A DNA stretch of 64,000 bases from Pyrocephalus nanus (taxonomy: Eukaryota; Chordata; Aves; Passeriformes; Tyrannidae). Each line of letters opens with the position of its first letter. The stretch's first letter is position 1. The notes below the pieces were generated by a model. That model was given only the letters and a program-made list of their open reading frames with translations. It did not search any database and had not been told where the DNA came from. The stretch covers positions 81,939,843 to 82,003,842 of the forward strand of contig CM076260.1 of assembly GCA_038380795.1 (NCBI GenBank). Direction: 5' to 3'. Below are positions 39,854-50,762 of the stretch, one piece after another. The position numbers and the translations under genes were made by a program.

Positions 39854-42124
39854 ACTGTTTGATTCTGAAAATCAAACTGCAAGAGTGTATTCAACTCCTC
39901 AGTAAATTAATTTGTGAGTTCTATAAGCAATTTCTTGTCTTTCTAAATAAGTAAACATATCAAATGAGACCTATCAGTTGTTTCAAGGGTAAAGGGAGAG
40001 CAATGTTTTATAAAAATATGTTTTAATTAGTGTGATAAGTGTCCTGAGTACAACCTCTTAGTTACAAAAGCAGATGTCTGCCGTAACAATTATACTGTCT
40101 TTACATACAGTTAGAGTTGTATGAAATTTTTCTTGTAAAGGAATTTGAACTTTGGATGAGGGGAATGTGACACGTGTATCTTCTTGTAGTGTGGTCTGTT
40201 AAGATGCCTCATTATTTAGAAATAAGTATATATTTGCTGTATTAATTTATCTTAGAGTAAGTCAGATATCTATATAGTTCTCCCTTTCCTCAAAAGCCCA
40301 ATTTTTTAGGTTTGGTATACAAGTTCTCCTGTTTCTAGGGACACATAGTATTTGTTTATATTCTATTTATTATCAAAATAGAGATAATAAAATGGAGTTT
40401 AAGTCCTGATGCCTTGTCTGCCTTTGGAGACATTGGTTTGAAGATCCTGATTTGTATAATATATGATGGCTTAAAACAACATCTAGGAGACAGGTCAGTG
40501 CTTCATAATATATGTCTATTTGACTGAGAAGCAGCAGGCTATTGTTGTGAATCTACTTTGGTCTATTGAGAATCTGCTTTGAAATACTCTGTTGGCATAT
40601 AAAAGGGGCAAAGTTAGCAGAAATATCACTGTGTGTGATTTCACAGTTGTTTTTTTTGGGGAATGCATCTTGCCATTACCCCGCCTTTTTGTCTTTTGAG
40701 GCTGTTAATGCAATTTTAATTATTTTGTTCTTACATTTTTTTCTTATGTGTCCCTTTTGTAAGGGCTAGAGGTGTTTGTTAGTAAAGGAAAAAAGAGCTA
40801 TTAAACAATTCTTCTTCTTTGATGAAATCTTAAATAGCTATATGTAATGGAATTAAATCAGGAATCCAGCTAAAGCAGTGACATTTATGGCTATATTAAT
40901 GTTTGTAATTTATTTTGAGAACAAATTAAATATTGATGCCTTCTTTGATGAAGTAATGAAAAGGTAAACAAGTTCAGTATAATGAATCCCTGTGGATAAA
41001 GATCTTGCCATTTGCTGAGATAACAAGAAGAAAAACCTTGAAACTTTTCTGTATGGGTTGCTTAAAAGTAATGTCTTTTATTCAAACTTGGTATCAAAAT
41101 GAGGAGTCCTCATCAGCTTTTACCGAAATGCAATAAAACTGAACTCCCACCTTCTTATATTGCAGTGAGTTCTGGACTCAGCATGCAGTTACGCTAGCGT
41201 AATTCTAGCTGATTAAAGTTTTAACAAACGTATAGTAATGCCAGACCCAGAGCTGCTGGATTTTCATGTTTTAGGTAAAGATTATGTTCAAAAATATGAA
41301 TAGGGACTGGATAAGAAAACACTTTATATGTGGCTGACCACATATCATTTCAACCAGTAGCTCCCCTCCATAAAGGAGAATGACATCTGGATCAAGAACC
41401 AGATCATGATATGCAGAAAGTTTCTTAACCTGGCTTTGACTCTGCTGTGGGCTGGAGTTTGGGAAGCTGAAAGATAATTATCTGTTGGCTGATCCAGCTT
41501 GGGTTAATATATTTGACTTTCCTGTTGTTCAGTTGCATTTGTATACTGGAAAGGAACTTTTTCAACGTGTTCATAGTTTAAGATGTAATTTGGAAGCATG
41601 ATATTTACACAAGTGTTCATAGAGAGTTATTAGTAGGATTTTCAGTACTATGAAATACAAAAGTAATAGTGACACTGAATTAAAAACAATACCTTTAGTT
41701 TGTTTTCTAAATATCTACTAGTGTTATGTTACCTGGTGTTAAACATATATTTGCAAGGCGGTGGTTATGTTTAAACCATTTCCTCTGAAAGAGATGCTAG
41801 CTTTATTTATTTATTCTGTTGCCACTAACAATGTTGGGCACAATGGAAAATACTATCAAAGATAACTCTGAAACGCTGAGTGAAAAATTCATACATAAAT
41901 GCTTGTCATGGTTCTTTGCTTTAAATTTCTCTCTTCTCTTGTTTGTGATGTACCTCACATGTTGATAGTGATATATCCTCGTTTTCATATTTTTACTAGG
42001 TGATCCTACTAACTCCAATAGTAGGCTTTGCATAGGTCCTCAAAAGAGAGATATCTAGAGTCCTGAATAGTCAGAATCCCAAGACTTTGACATGCATTTC
42101 TGACAAATTTTGCCTTTCTGAAAG

Positions 42125-42211
42125 TTGGCCAAATTAGTCAGAGTTTTTATTGTATTTGACCAATTGCATTGGCCAAATTGTAACTGTATTGTTTGGATTT
42201 GACCAATTGCA
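42125..42211. repeat. Two-copy tandem repeat, unit 43-44 bp
   Basis: Copy 1 is 42125-42168 and copy 2 is 42169-42211. Both begin TTGGCCAAATT and end ATTTGACCAATTGCA; the middles have diverged. The unit carries inverted CCAAT/ATTGG-type motifs. Confidence 0.8.
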
Positions 42212-42925
42212 AGTACAAGCAGACCTTAAGGAAATGCATATCTTCATATAGATACACGCATACATCTAGTTGCAGTTAAGTAAAAAATAGTAGTAAACTT
42301 ATCTTTTCATGAGAGAGATTGCATGACAATGGGATTATCTTCTAGTCATGGAAATCAGAAGATTGCTGATGCATAATGCTAGGGCAGATCAATGAACAGT
42401 TGGAATTCAAGGGTCTATCTTGAGTACAAGTATTCTGTCAAGAGCCTTATCATAAGTACAAACTTCAAGGGCTGCTACTGCAGCAGTTCTATCACTTCTC
42501 TCTGCGTGTTGAACTACATATGGTGGAAAACAAAAATAATTTTAAAAGCTAAAATGTCAAGCCTTTTGTTATATCTGTAAACTAAAGACTATCAGTAAAA
42601 TACTGAAACTAGTATGTTATCTATTATTTATACTGCTTTCTGCAGTGAACCTCTGTAACCAGTAATGTTCAGTCTGAACAATGTTTAATAAAGCAGATAA
42701 GAATCTAAACAAAAGGATATGCTTCAGAAAAACATTGGTCTTACAAATGTTATTTAAAGTTCCAGGCAAAATACATATCTAGTCAAGGCTGTTTTGAATA
42801 TAGATGGAAATAGTGGGATTTTTAACTATAAGAAAAGAGTTATGACTCTATCTAGTAGCATATTTAAGTTAGTAATAATATTTGTTGCTTGTAAGAAAAA
42901 AATATAAAGTACTTGTGTTTAGTAC

Positions 42926-43020
42926 TTTAGAATGGAGGAATCATTGAATATCCTAAGTTGTAAGGGACCCATAAGGATCATCATCAAACCTCATCACCAT
43001 AGTCAAACCTCTTCTGTTAG
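42926..43020 (-). mobile_element. CR1 3'-end fragment, antisense
   Basis: Read on the + strand, the block ATCATTGAATATCCTAAGTT followed by GTAAGGGACCCATAAGGATC is the reverse complement of the well-known CR1 3' terminus. It lies 0.5 kb upstream of the CRIM1 exon and runs opposite to the gene. The part beyond about 43020 fades into unrecognised sequence, so only the 3'-most 95 bases are claimed. Confidence 0.75.
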
Positions 43021-43553
43021 TGATCAAGCTGTGAAAGTACATAGGAACAATGCTTCTAATGTGAACATGGGAGCATGTACAGAAAAAATCCTCTTCTGCA
43101 AATATGTTAGATGTTGAACTTTTAATTAGCTTTTTTAATAAGTGAAAGCTCAGTCCAGATTAATAAATCAGTGGAAGATCTTCAGAAACTGAAGGTATAG
43201 GTGTGAACTTCAGAGCTGAAAATATGTGACAAGTTGTTTCTAAACATCCTGGCCAACTGTGTAGCTTCACAGCTGTTCTTGAGGCCGTGTGGGTTCAGCA
43301 GTCACACACATTGTACAGATTAGCATTTTGAATAATACTCCGTAAGGCATCTGCCATCTTGCAAATACCGATAGTTTTTTTTAAAATATATTCCATAAGT
43401 TTTACTACTCAGTTCAGCAGCATCTGTTTCTTTTTCTTTTTTTATTGTTTGGGGGAAGGAGAAGAGAGAGAGTTTTAACTGAGTTCATGTTTACAGCTTC
43501 AGTACAGTGTTTTACTGACACATATGGCATGCTGATTTTTCTCTCCCTTTCAG

Positions 43554-43796
43554 AAGAGAAACCTGATTGCTCCAAGGCCCGCTGTGAGGTCCAGTTTTCT
43601 CCCCGCTGTCCGGAAGATTCCATCCTGATTGAAGGTTATGCTCCTCCTGGTGAATGCTGTCCACTCCCAAGCCGTTGTGTGTGTAATCCTGCAGGCTGCT
43701 TGAGGAAGGTTTGCCAGCCCGGCTATTTAAATATATTGGTTTCTAAGGCATCAGGAAAGCCAGGGGAATGCTGTGACCTCTATGAATGCAAACCAG
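43554..43796 (+). CDS. CRIM1: CRIM1 internal exon (cysteine-rich ectodomain segment), probably exon 3
   Basis: CRIM1 is a type I membrane protein that binds BMPs and related TGF-beta ligands and modulates their processing and delivery at the cell surface; this is family knowledge. The exon is 243 nt: two bases finishing a Glu codon, 80 full codons, then one base of the next codon. The reading frame starts EEKPDCSKARCEVQF and ends GKPGECCDLYECKP. It carries 12 cysteines, including two GECC motifs typical of VWC-like modules (GECCPLPSRC and GECCDLYEC). From memory it is nearly identical to human CRIM1, with few substitutions (for example Tyr where I recall Asn in QPG-x-LNILV). The acceptor is a pyrimidine tract ending in CAG at 43551-43553, with a branch-like TGCTGAT just upstream. 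The donor is CAG/GTAAAA at 43797. The exon is symmetric (phase 1-1). The upstream part of the open frame is intron and not coding. Numbering as exon 3 is inferred. Confidence 0.95.
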
Positions 43797-44739
43797 GTAA
43801 AAGCAGACACAATTTCTTTTCCTATTTTTCAGTTTTTTTCTGTCTGACGAGCAAAGTAATTTATATAATTGTGTCTAATAAAGCCTATATAGCCTCTGAG
43901 TTATTCTGATTCTTAAAAATTAAAGTTATTAAATATGGCCAGTTCCCATTTAAAAAGTATTGTGATAAATTTTACTGGGATTTTTTTTCTTTAAACATTA
44001 ATTTAAACTGAGCAGCAAGGGAAAAGTAACCTAGTAAGAATGTTACGTTTCTGTGAATGCCACTAGTGCAAGTGACATACTTTATATACTGATTAGATTA
44101 TACAAAGGTTTTTCATAGTATGTATACACTGTGCATGGACAGGGAATTATGAATTCTGTCTTAAGATTTCTCTAGATTATCAAGTGATGACCCTTAAAAA
44201 CTGGAGAGCAAAATGGTTATGAAGTAGCATACTGAAAAACTTTACAACATTTTCGGTGTTTACCCATCTTCCCTTTCATGAGAACACGGATCACCCTCTC
44301 TTGTGATTTATTATTCCAAGTGAAGTGGAAGATGTAATGCACTCTTTGATCCAGGCTTTGGTAAAGATAAATAATAAAAAGAGAGAGCTGAAAACAGGAA
44401 TATAAAATGGTATAATCCAAAATCTTATAGGTAAACAGGTTCAAATATGTTTAACTGTGCTTTTCCTATGCTTGTTTAAGTTTTCTTAAATCTTCCACGC
44501 AAGAAGATTGTACAGTCTTTGTATCTTCTAGTACTTCTCTTTGTGTTTTTTTTTCCCTAGTATCCAATGCAAATCCAACTAATGGAAATTTAGGCAAACT
44601 TTTTTTCCCCCTGTCCTGAGTAATTGGTGAACAAGTCTTTACTGTAATTTTTACTATAATTTTTTTGAACATTTCGTCAACCTTAGGCTTCTTTCATCTA
44701 GAATTGGCTGTAATTTCTTATGACATAGCTCCTTTGAAC

Positions 44740-45240
44740 TTCTGCCTTGTTATGTTTCCCTTCTGTAAGTTTTTTTCCATTTATCCACATTTCTTTAAAA
44801 TGTGGTATCCAAAAGTAGACTAATATTTTTGGAGTGTCTTTCTCAGCACTAAATGCTGTAGAATAATTATTTTCTGTCTCTCATGCAAAATTCTAAATAA
44901 GATTTAATTGTTTTACTAGAGTTATTTCTAGTTGGTGAAGTGCTGTGATGCCAGGATCTTTCTGTACCATGATTGCTTCTGAACCAGTATATTTTTACAT
45001 TTTAATTCTTCCTATATATACTTAATTATGCCTTTACTGAATTTTGTCTTGCTGACTTTGGATTATTTATCTTTCTCAAAGTAAATGCTAGCTCTGATCA
45101 TGTCCTCCCAGCTGTTATTTGAATGCCCTTCTAGTAGTTTGCAAATAAGTCTGCCCAGACTTACCCATGGAGATTACTTCTTCAAGGCTGTTTTCACTTG
45201 CCACAGAATCTTCAAACTGAATATGATTCTCTATCACATT
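44740..45240 (-). mobile_element. Ancient L3/CR1-like LINE relic, antisense
   Basis: The + strand follows, in order, the blocks of antisense L3/old CR1 elements: AAAATGTGGTATCCAAAAGT (element: 'tggtgcccagaactgg'), TTTGGAGTGTCTTTCTCAGC, AGAATAATTATTTTCTGTCT, then TTTACTGAATTTTGTCTTGC and CTGATCATGTCCTCCCAGCT, then AGTAGTTTGCAAATAAG. The co-linear order over 500 bases is the evidence; each block alone is weak. No coding capacity remains. Exact subfamily and ends need a repeat-library alignment. Confidence 0.6.
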
Positions 45241-45566
45241 AGTGAATTTATGTAACTGTGTGTATATTGTTTTCTGAAGCAGTTTGTATTTTTTGCTATG
45301 GGGACTTAAGGATGTGAAGGTACGTGGGAATGGAAAAATGTAGATGCATATTAGGAGGATAGAAGAGTAGAGGCTTTGAAGATATTGGGGAAGGAAACTA
45401 ATGAGGGAAGTGTAGAGCTTTGCAAGTGGGGGTTAGAAATTGAGAGGCCTGGAATAAACCTTTTGTCTTCGGAGTTTGACTTGGTATCCTGAAGAATTGT
45501 AGGAAAGAAGAGTTGGAGGGGAACTGAACTATATGAATTATAACTGAAATGCCATATTGCTGGGGG

Positions 45567-45580
45567 AAAAAAAAAAAAAA
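45567..45580. repeat. Poly-A run
   Basis: An uninterrupted A homopolymer following GGGGG; not associated with a recognised element. Confidence 0.8.
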
Positions 45581-48500
45581 GGGATAATGGACAGTATAAG
45601 GCCTGGGAGGTAGATATTCATGCAGAGTTTCTTAAGGGGCTGATATCACAAGTTTTACTGAGTATGTCAGCAAGTCAATGGAATTCGCATGTTGAACAGA
45701 GAAAAATGTTTTCCAGTTTTTGCCACAGACCCAAAAACTTTAGTTCTGTGAGTACTGCTACCAGAGTGCTCTTCCTGCACTTTTGTGTCTGCTTGACCAG
45801 CCTCAAACTGGGACATCAAAACAGAAGCTGGGAGGACTGCTTCCTGTGACGGCAATGCTGCCTTATGCCAAGATAAAGTGCTTGCGCAAATAAAGCATAA
45901 ATTGTGTTTATTTTTGTTCCTTAAATAAGATATCACTGCTTGCTGGTTTACTGTGGCATTTGAGTTGGGAAGCTTCTGCTGAGATCTGCATATGTTCAAA
46001 TGCTGTGATTGTCAACTGAGTTACTGAAAGGAAAATAGTGTTTCCTTAACACTAAATGCTAGAGTAAAAATAAATTTTTTATTTTGAGATCCACTTTCTC
46101 TTTTGCGACTTTTACTTTAGGGATACAACTAAAGGCATTGATATTCAGTAAAAATTAACAGTGAAGAAACTCAGTAGCTTAGTCATACTTGTCTATGGAC
46201 TGTCCAGATTTGCCCAAATTTGGACAATACTTGTCCAGATAAATTAATCTTAAATGTGCTTACCTGTTGTTCCACCAAGCATCTCATCACAGTTGTGGTA
46301 CCTATTGAGAATAAATATTTCATGCTCATTGTTTATGCTCATTGTTTTGCTGCAGTTACAGAACTCAGAGGTGAAATAACACTGGTCTGGTGCCATAACC
46401 AACCTCCTTTATTCCTACAAGCTGTGTATAACTGCCCATTCACTAGCAGTGAATTTAGTGATTGTGCATTGAATTTAGTTTTAAGCTGGGAGTTACAGTT
46501 CTTAAAACGTATTTTAAAAATATATAATTCTTAAAGATAGTTTGAATGAGCAATCTCAAATGGAGCTGCATAATGTGCTAATGATAAAAATAAAAATTAC
46601 CCAAAAAAAGATTTTTGGGAGTATATGTGCCTCTTTGGCTAAAAAGCTAAACCACAATGAACAGTGATGTTTTTAAAAATCATGTTTGTTTATTTAAATA
46701 TTGAATTAAAATCTATTTAAAATGTGTTTTGTTGAAGTGGTGATAGGAACTCTAGCCATCACTTCTGAATAAAGCAAGCTAAATGGTTTACTTTGGCAGT
46801 TGTCCAACAGATGTTTGTTGTACCTTTATTTATAACTTTTGCTGTTGTTGTATATGGTGCAAAAGAGAGTGTCGTCTTTTAGTTTCTGACATCCTTCCCA
46901 GCACTGGGAAAAGTCTGTCATGCTAGGCATAACCTGTGTTGAAACAACAAGTCATTTGTCATTCTTCTAGAAGTCTTTCTGGCAGAGCTTTCATTTACTC
47001 ACCTCCAGCATGGTCTCTTTTTTTTCTGGTACCAAATATTGGTTTAAACACAATTGTAAAGAAAATATTATTGTTTAGCTTACTTCTTTGAAGAATTTTG
47101 TGCAGTCAGGGCTTGATGGAAAGTCTGAGATCAGCAGCAAAAGTAGTAGGTAGTGTAATGACGCACAGGGAAGTAACTTGTGCTCCACCCTGGTACAGCT
47201 TCAGCATTCAAAATCAGGTCTGGAGCTTTCAGTCTTGTGCTTAAGGGCAAGGGTCAGCAAAATCTGTTTTTTCTCCATAGCTGAGAGAAGAGAAATTCTA
47301 TATTCTCTGTTGCTCATAGAAATAGTACATGCATTGGATGCTTTGTTAAAGCTGATGTTGAGAGAACTCGAGATAAGGGTGGGGAAGGACTGAAGAAAAT
47401 GAATGAGGAAGAACTACAGATACACGCCAAATGGAGCTGAAGAAATAGCTTTTAAGTTGATGATGAGGGAGGAAGAAAACCCAGCACATGTGGGGGTCCA
47501 TGTTGCCAAATACCTGGAATAGGGCAGTTAAGGAAATGATTCAGGCAGTGATACGGCTGCATTGGAAGTCCAGGAATGCCATCTGTTATGGTTGTATGTA
47601 ATATATTGTGAAGTGTCAAAGAGTGTCAAAAGGGTAATGCCTTGTCATGGAGAAATACTTTCATGTGTCCTTCCTACTCCCTGGGCAGAAAGTGCAACTA
47701 CCATTATCACATTTAGATGTGTTGTGTTGCATTATTCTTGAGGAACCACTTGGAATGCATCTAAACTAAAAGCAAAGGATGTTACGTGATGCTTTTTAGC
47801 TGCTGTAGAAGCAGACTGGGTATCCTTGAGCTGAACCCTCAGTAATCTGCAATTTCTGAAGTCTTACCCCGTGCTGAGCCACCATGTTGCATCAGATATG
47901 TCATTACTGACTTGCTACTGGATCATTAAATGCATAGATAGTTATTAAGATCTTGCCCCTAAACTATATACTCTGTTAGTGGAAAGGACGACATAATTTG
48001 CCAGGGTGAAACTTAATACACCTAATATACTCTGTTAACATATTCTACCAGGAAGTTATTTTCACCTAAGCTTTAGCAGGTTCATGATCAGAAACCTTTG
48101 GTTTTATAGTCTATGAAGGAGGTGGCACATTATTGCAGCTATGTCGGGGTCCACAACCATGGCAGAGTTTCTGCTACATTCTTGTAGAAAAATTGGTAAC
48201 TCTGTATACAAATTCAGAGCATGAGAAAATTCTTCAAGACTTGTAAGCAAAGGTTGATTTGGTGTGTCTTCATTGGTAGGAAATTGAAACATGTTTATGA
48301 AGACATGTTATTTGTCAAACTATATATTTAAAGCCTAAAGCTTCTAGAATAAACATTTTTTTAAGCTTGTAATAAAACATAACAGCTTATAATAAACCTG
48401 TTCCTGAAATGTGCATGTGATAATTATTGGAATCAAAGTTGTGAAAAGACGTTAATAGTTCAGTGGCAAATGTTTGCGGTCTTATTTTTTTTGGACAGTA

Positions 48501-49663
48501 GTGCAGCTAACCTGGGAAATATCTTTTTAAGCAATGAAGAATCCAGTTATAGACTGTCCTGAAACTGTACAATATTTTCAGATTATCTGTAACTTTGTCT
48601 CAAAAAATGTAGAACCAGAAGACAGAAAACAGGCCTTTGAAAGTTATCAGCTCTTCAAGGAAGTCTGGTGTATCGTTGCCAAGCTGCTTTAGTACTTCAG
48701 TAAGCGGCTATGATAATGTCAATTCTGAAGTTTAATCACTAATCAGAGATATCTTACTGTATAATTTTCAGTCTGATAACATTCTGTTCATCCTGCTTGC
48801 TCAGTCAGAAGGTAGCTCATATCTTAAAGTGGGAAGGATGTTTTATTCTGTACTTTCTTCATATAATTATGATAAGGGGTGGCAAATAGATAATATCTGA
48901 GTTGATATTGTTTGTTAACATGGAATATTTAGGACTGAATAAGATAAAGATGTGTTTCAGCCTTCCTGAGAATTACTCATAAGGATTAAATATATATTCA
49001 GCCTGTTTATTTTTTTTCTTCTGGATTTCTAAACATTTATTGCTTTCTAAAAACTGTTGGTCAGCCTTTCTTGCTAAGTGGAATTCTTTATCTCATTAAT
49101 GAAGAAAGATTTGATAATTTGCATTTCCTTTTCATCATATATAAAAACCAAACAAAACAACCTAATGAAATAGTCTTTAAAGTATGTACTTTATATATGC
49201 AGACATCAATCCACAGTGTATCTCTTTTTTTTTTTTAAATTTCCTATGAACCAATATTTTGCTGTTTAAACAGCCTTTAATTAGGAAAAAAATAAACAAT
49301 GAATTGTTTACTCTTTTAAAAGCTGTTGGAAGTATATATTTTCAGTAACCTAGTGTATGTCTAGTAACTAATATTATTCACAGGTGTAATGATTGTTTAA
49401 GGTTGCCTCATTTTTATAAATTTTTTATTAACTAATATTAGTTCAGTTCCTTCCTGAGTCAAGAATTTTAAAAAGTGAATCTTAAAGAGAAAGGAAGTCC
49501 TTCTGTAATGTTACCTAACAAGCATGCATTCCTTGGACAATTTTTCTGCTTTAAAAGATGGTTTGATGCAGATGATGCATAAGTGGTTGCTTATGAGGAA
49601 GTAATTTGCAAAAAGCTTCTAAAGCATAAGTAAAAGAAATTTTCTTCTTCCCTTCCTCCATAG

Positions 49664-49784
49664 TGTTCAGTGTGGATTGCAGCACAGTTGAATGTCCTCC
49701 TGTTCAACAAGTTGTTTGCCCCCTGGATAGCTATGAAACCCAAGTCAGGCTGACGGCTGATGGCTGCTGCACCCTGCCCACAAG
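49664..49784 (+). CDS. CRIM1: CRIM1 internal exon following the previous one, probably exon 4
   Basis: This 121-nt exon continues the same protein. The G left by the preceding exon plus TG gives Val, followed by 39 codons starting FSVDCSTVECPPVQQ and ending LTADGCCTLPT, then AG, the first two bases of an Arg codon. It has five cysteines (VDC, VEC, VVC, GCC) in the spacing seen in CRIM1 orthologues. From memory the human segment differs at only a few positions, such as the residues before the third cysteine. The acceptor is a long pyrimidine tract ending in TAG at 49661-49663. The donor is AAG/GTTGGT at 49785, which departs from consensus at +3 and +4. The exon is phase 1 to 2, so skipping it would break the frame. 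The next exon, expected to begin with the rest of Arg and then CECLSG as in human, was not found in the remaining 14 kb. It lies too short for a standard ORF scan to find. Confidence 0.93.
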
Positions 49785-50743
49785 GTTGGTGTCCTGATGG
49801 CTCAGAATTTTTAACTTGTTCTTTACAATTCAAGTACTACTGTAAGCACAGGCTAATAACACATACTTTTGTGGCAAGAAACATATTAATACGGAATAAA
49901 AGAGATATGTAGTAGGTTAAAGCTTTATCAGTCTGGAAATACAGGAATCTATCTTTTTGAAGGCAAAAAAAAAATCTGCTTAGTGCAAATGAATGAAGCT
50001 GATTTTTGCTTAAATTCTTTGAGAAGTTCATGTCATGTCTATAGATTGACTTTCAGTTAGTTTAATTAACTTTGCAAAAGTAAGTACTTTTGTGAAACTT
50101 TGGAAGATGTTTAATGGTAAAGAATTAAATGATGAATGTTCTGCCAGAGATATTTCCATCTAGTTAAAGGGAAAAAAAAAATTGTAGTTTTTTGTATGTG
50201 GAAGACCACAGTAACAAGCTAAAAGATAATGGCTATCTGGAACTGTAGGGAAACAGAAATTTCAAGTACTTGTTTCCATTTTACTTCTGTTGTTGTTCAA
50301 GTGGGTGTAATTTATTGCGATTAAAAAAATAAAACATTATAGAGTTTCTGTTTCACAATTATGCACCGCTATTTGAGTTCCTGTTTTTACAAGTTTCCCA
50401 AAACCCGATTTATCAGTATGCCAAATAAATACAAATTCAAGCAAAAAGTATCATCAATGAAAATATTTTACACCAAAAAGAAAATATTTCTTGTAGATGT
50501 AATTAGTTGTTTTACTTAGTATGAAGGTCTTCTCAACATAGAATATTTCCCTATTCTCTGCCCATTGTGTAAAGCAGTGATACACTTGCAAAGAATTCAG
50601 AAAGTAGAAGATGGCAAAGGCTGTGTAATAGTGGATCTTCTCTGTTGGATACCCTTTTGGGGTCACATTTAATATGGTGACTTTTTTAAAACTGTTGTTT
50701 CCATATGGGAGTCTCTTATTGCATGGAGATTTAAAAACATTTA

Positions 50744-50762
50744 TTAAAAAAAAAAAAAAAAA
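50744..50762. repeat. Poly-A run
   Basis: About 19 A in the downstream intron; no recognised retroposon upstream of it. Confidence 0.8.

Larger units (their letters stand above)
1..43553 (+). other. CRIM1: CRIM1 upstream intron, 3' part (43.6 kb, incomplete)
   Basis: Phase-1 intron that ends at the CAG acceptor at 43551-43553; its start lies outside the window. I looked for the preceding CRIM1 exon (encoding the segment just after the IGFBP-like domain, ending in RIE) and for the GC-rich first exon, and recognised neither. Most of the sequence is AT-rich with no long open frame. Supported contents are listed separately: CR1 fragments, two solo LTRs, a CpG-rich patch, simple repeats and candidate regulatory blocks. 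In 1-9000, apart from homopolymer tracts, one possible CR1 relic near 4.2 kb and a GC-richer patch near 6.45-6.67 kb, I see nothing I can name. The same holds for 10276-12980, 16400-23050, 31432-38800 and 39854-42120 apart from entries given. Confidence 0.85.
43797..49663 (+). other. CRIM1: CRIM1 intron between the two exons (5,867 bp)
   Basis: A complete GT-AG intron in phase 1, with GTAAAA at its 5' end and a C/T tract ending in TAG at its 3' end. It contains an ancient antisense L3/CR1 relic around 44740-45240 and an A-run at about 45567-45580. An AT-rich block at about 46540-46760, with motifs such as TGCATAATGTGCTAATGAT, has the look of a conserved non-coding element, but conservation cannot be judged from one sequence. 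The exon frame stays open for 37 codons into this intron (to a stop at 43907-43909), so retention would truncate the protein. Nothing else was recognised. Confidence 0.85.

Noticed and set aside
43877..43882. AATAAA 80 bases after the first exon as an intronic polyadenylation site
   Set aside because: The hexamer is frequent in AT-rich introns, and cleavage would fall at about the retained-intron stop codon. No downstream GT-rich element stands out.
43445..43909. Single 154-residue protein with its own start codon
   Set aside because: The first 36 codons and the last 37 are intron. The real coding part is the exon between the CAG acceptor and the GT donor.
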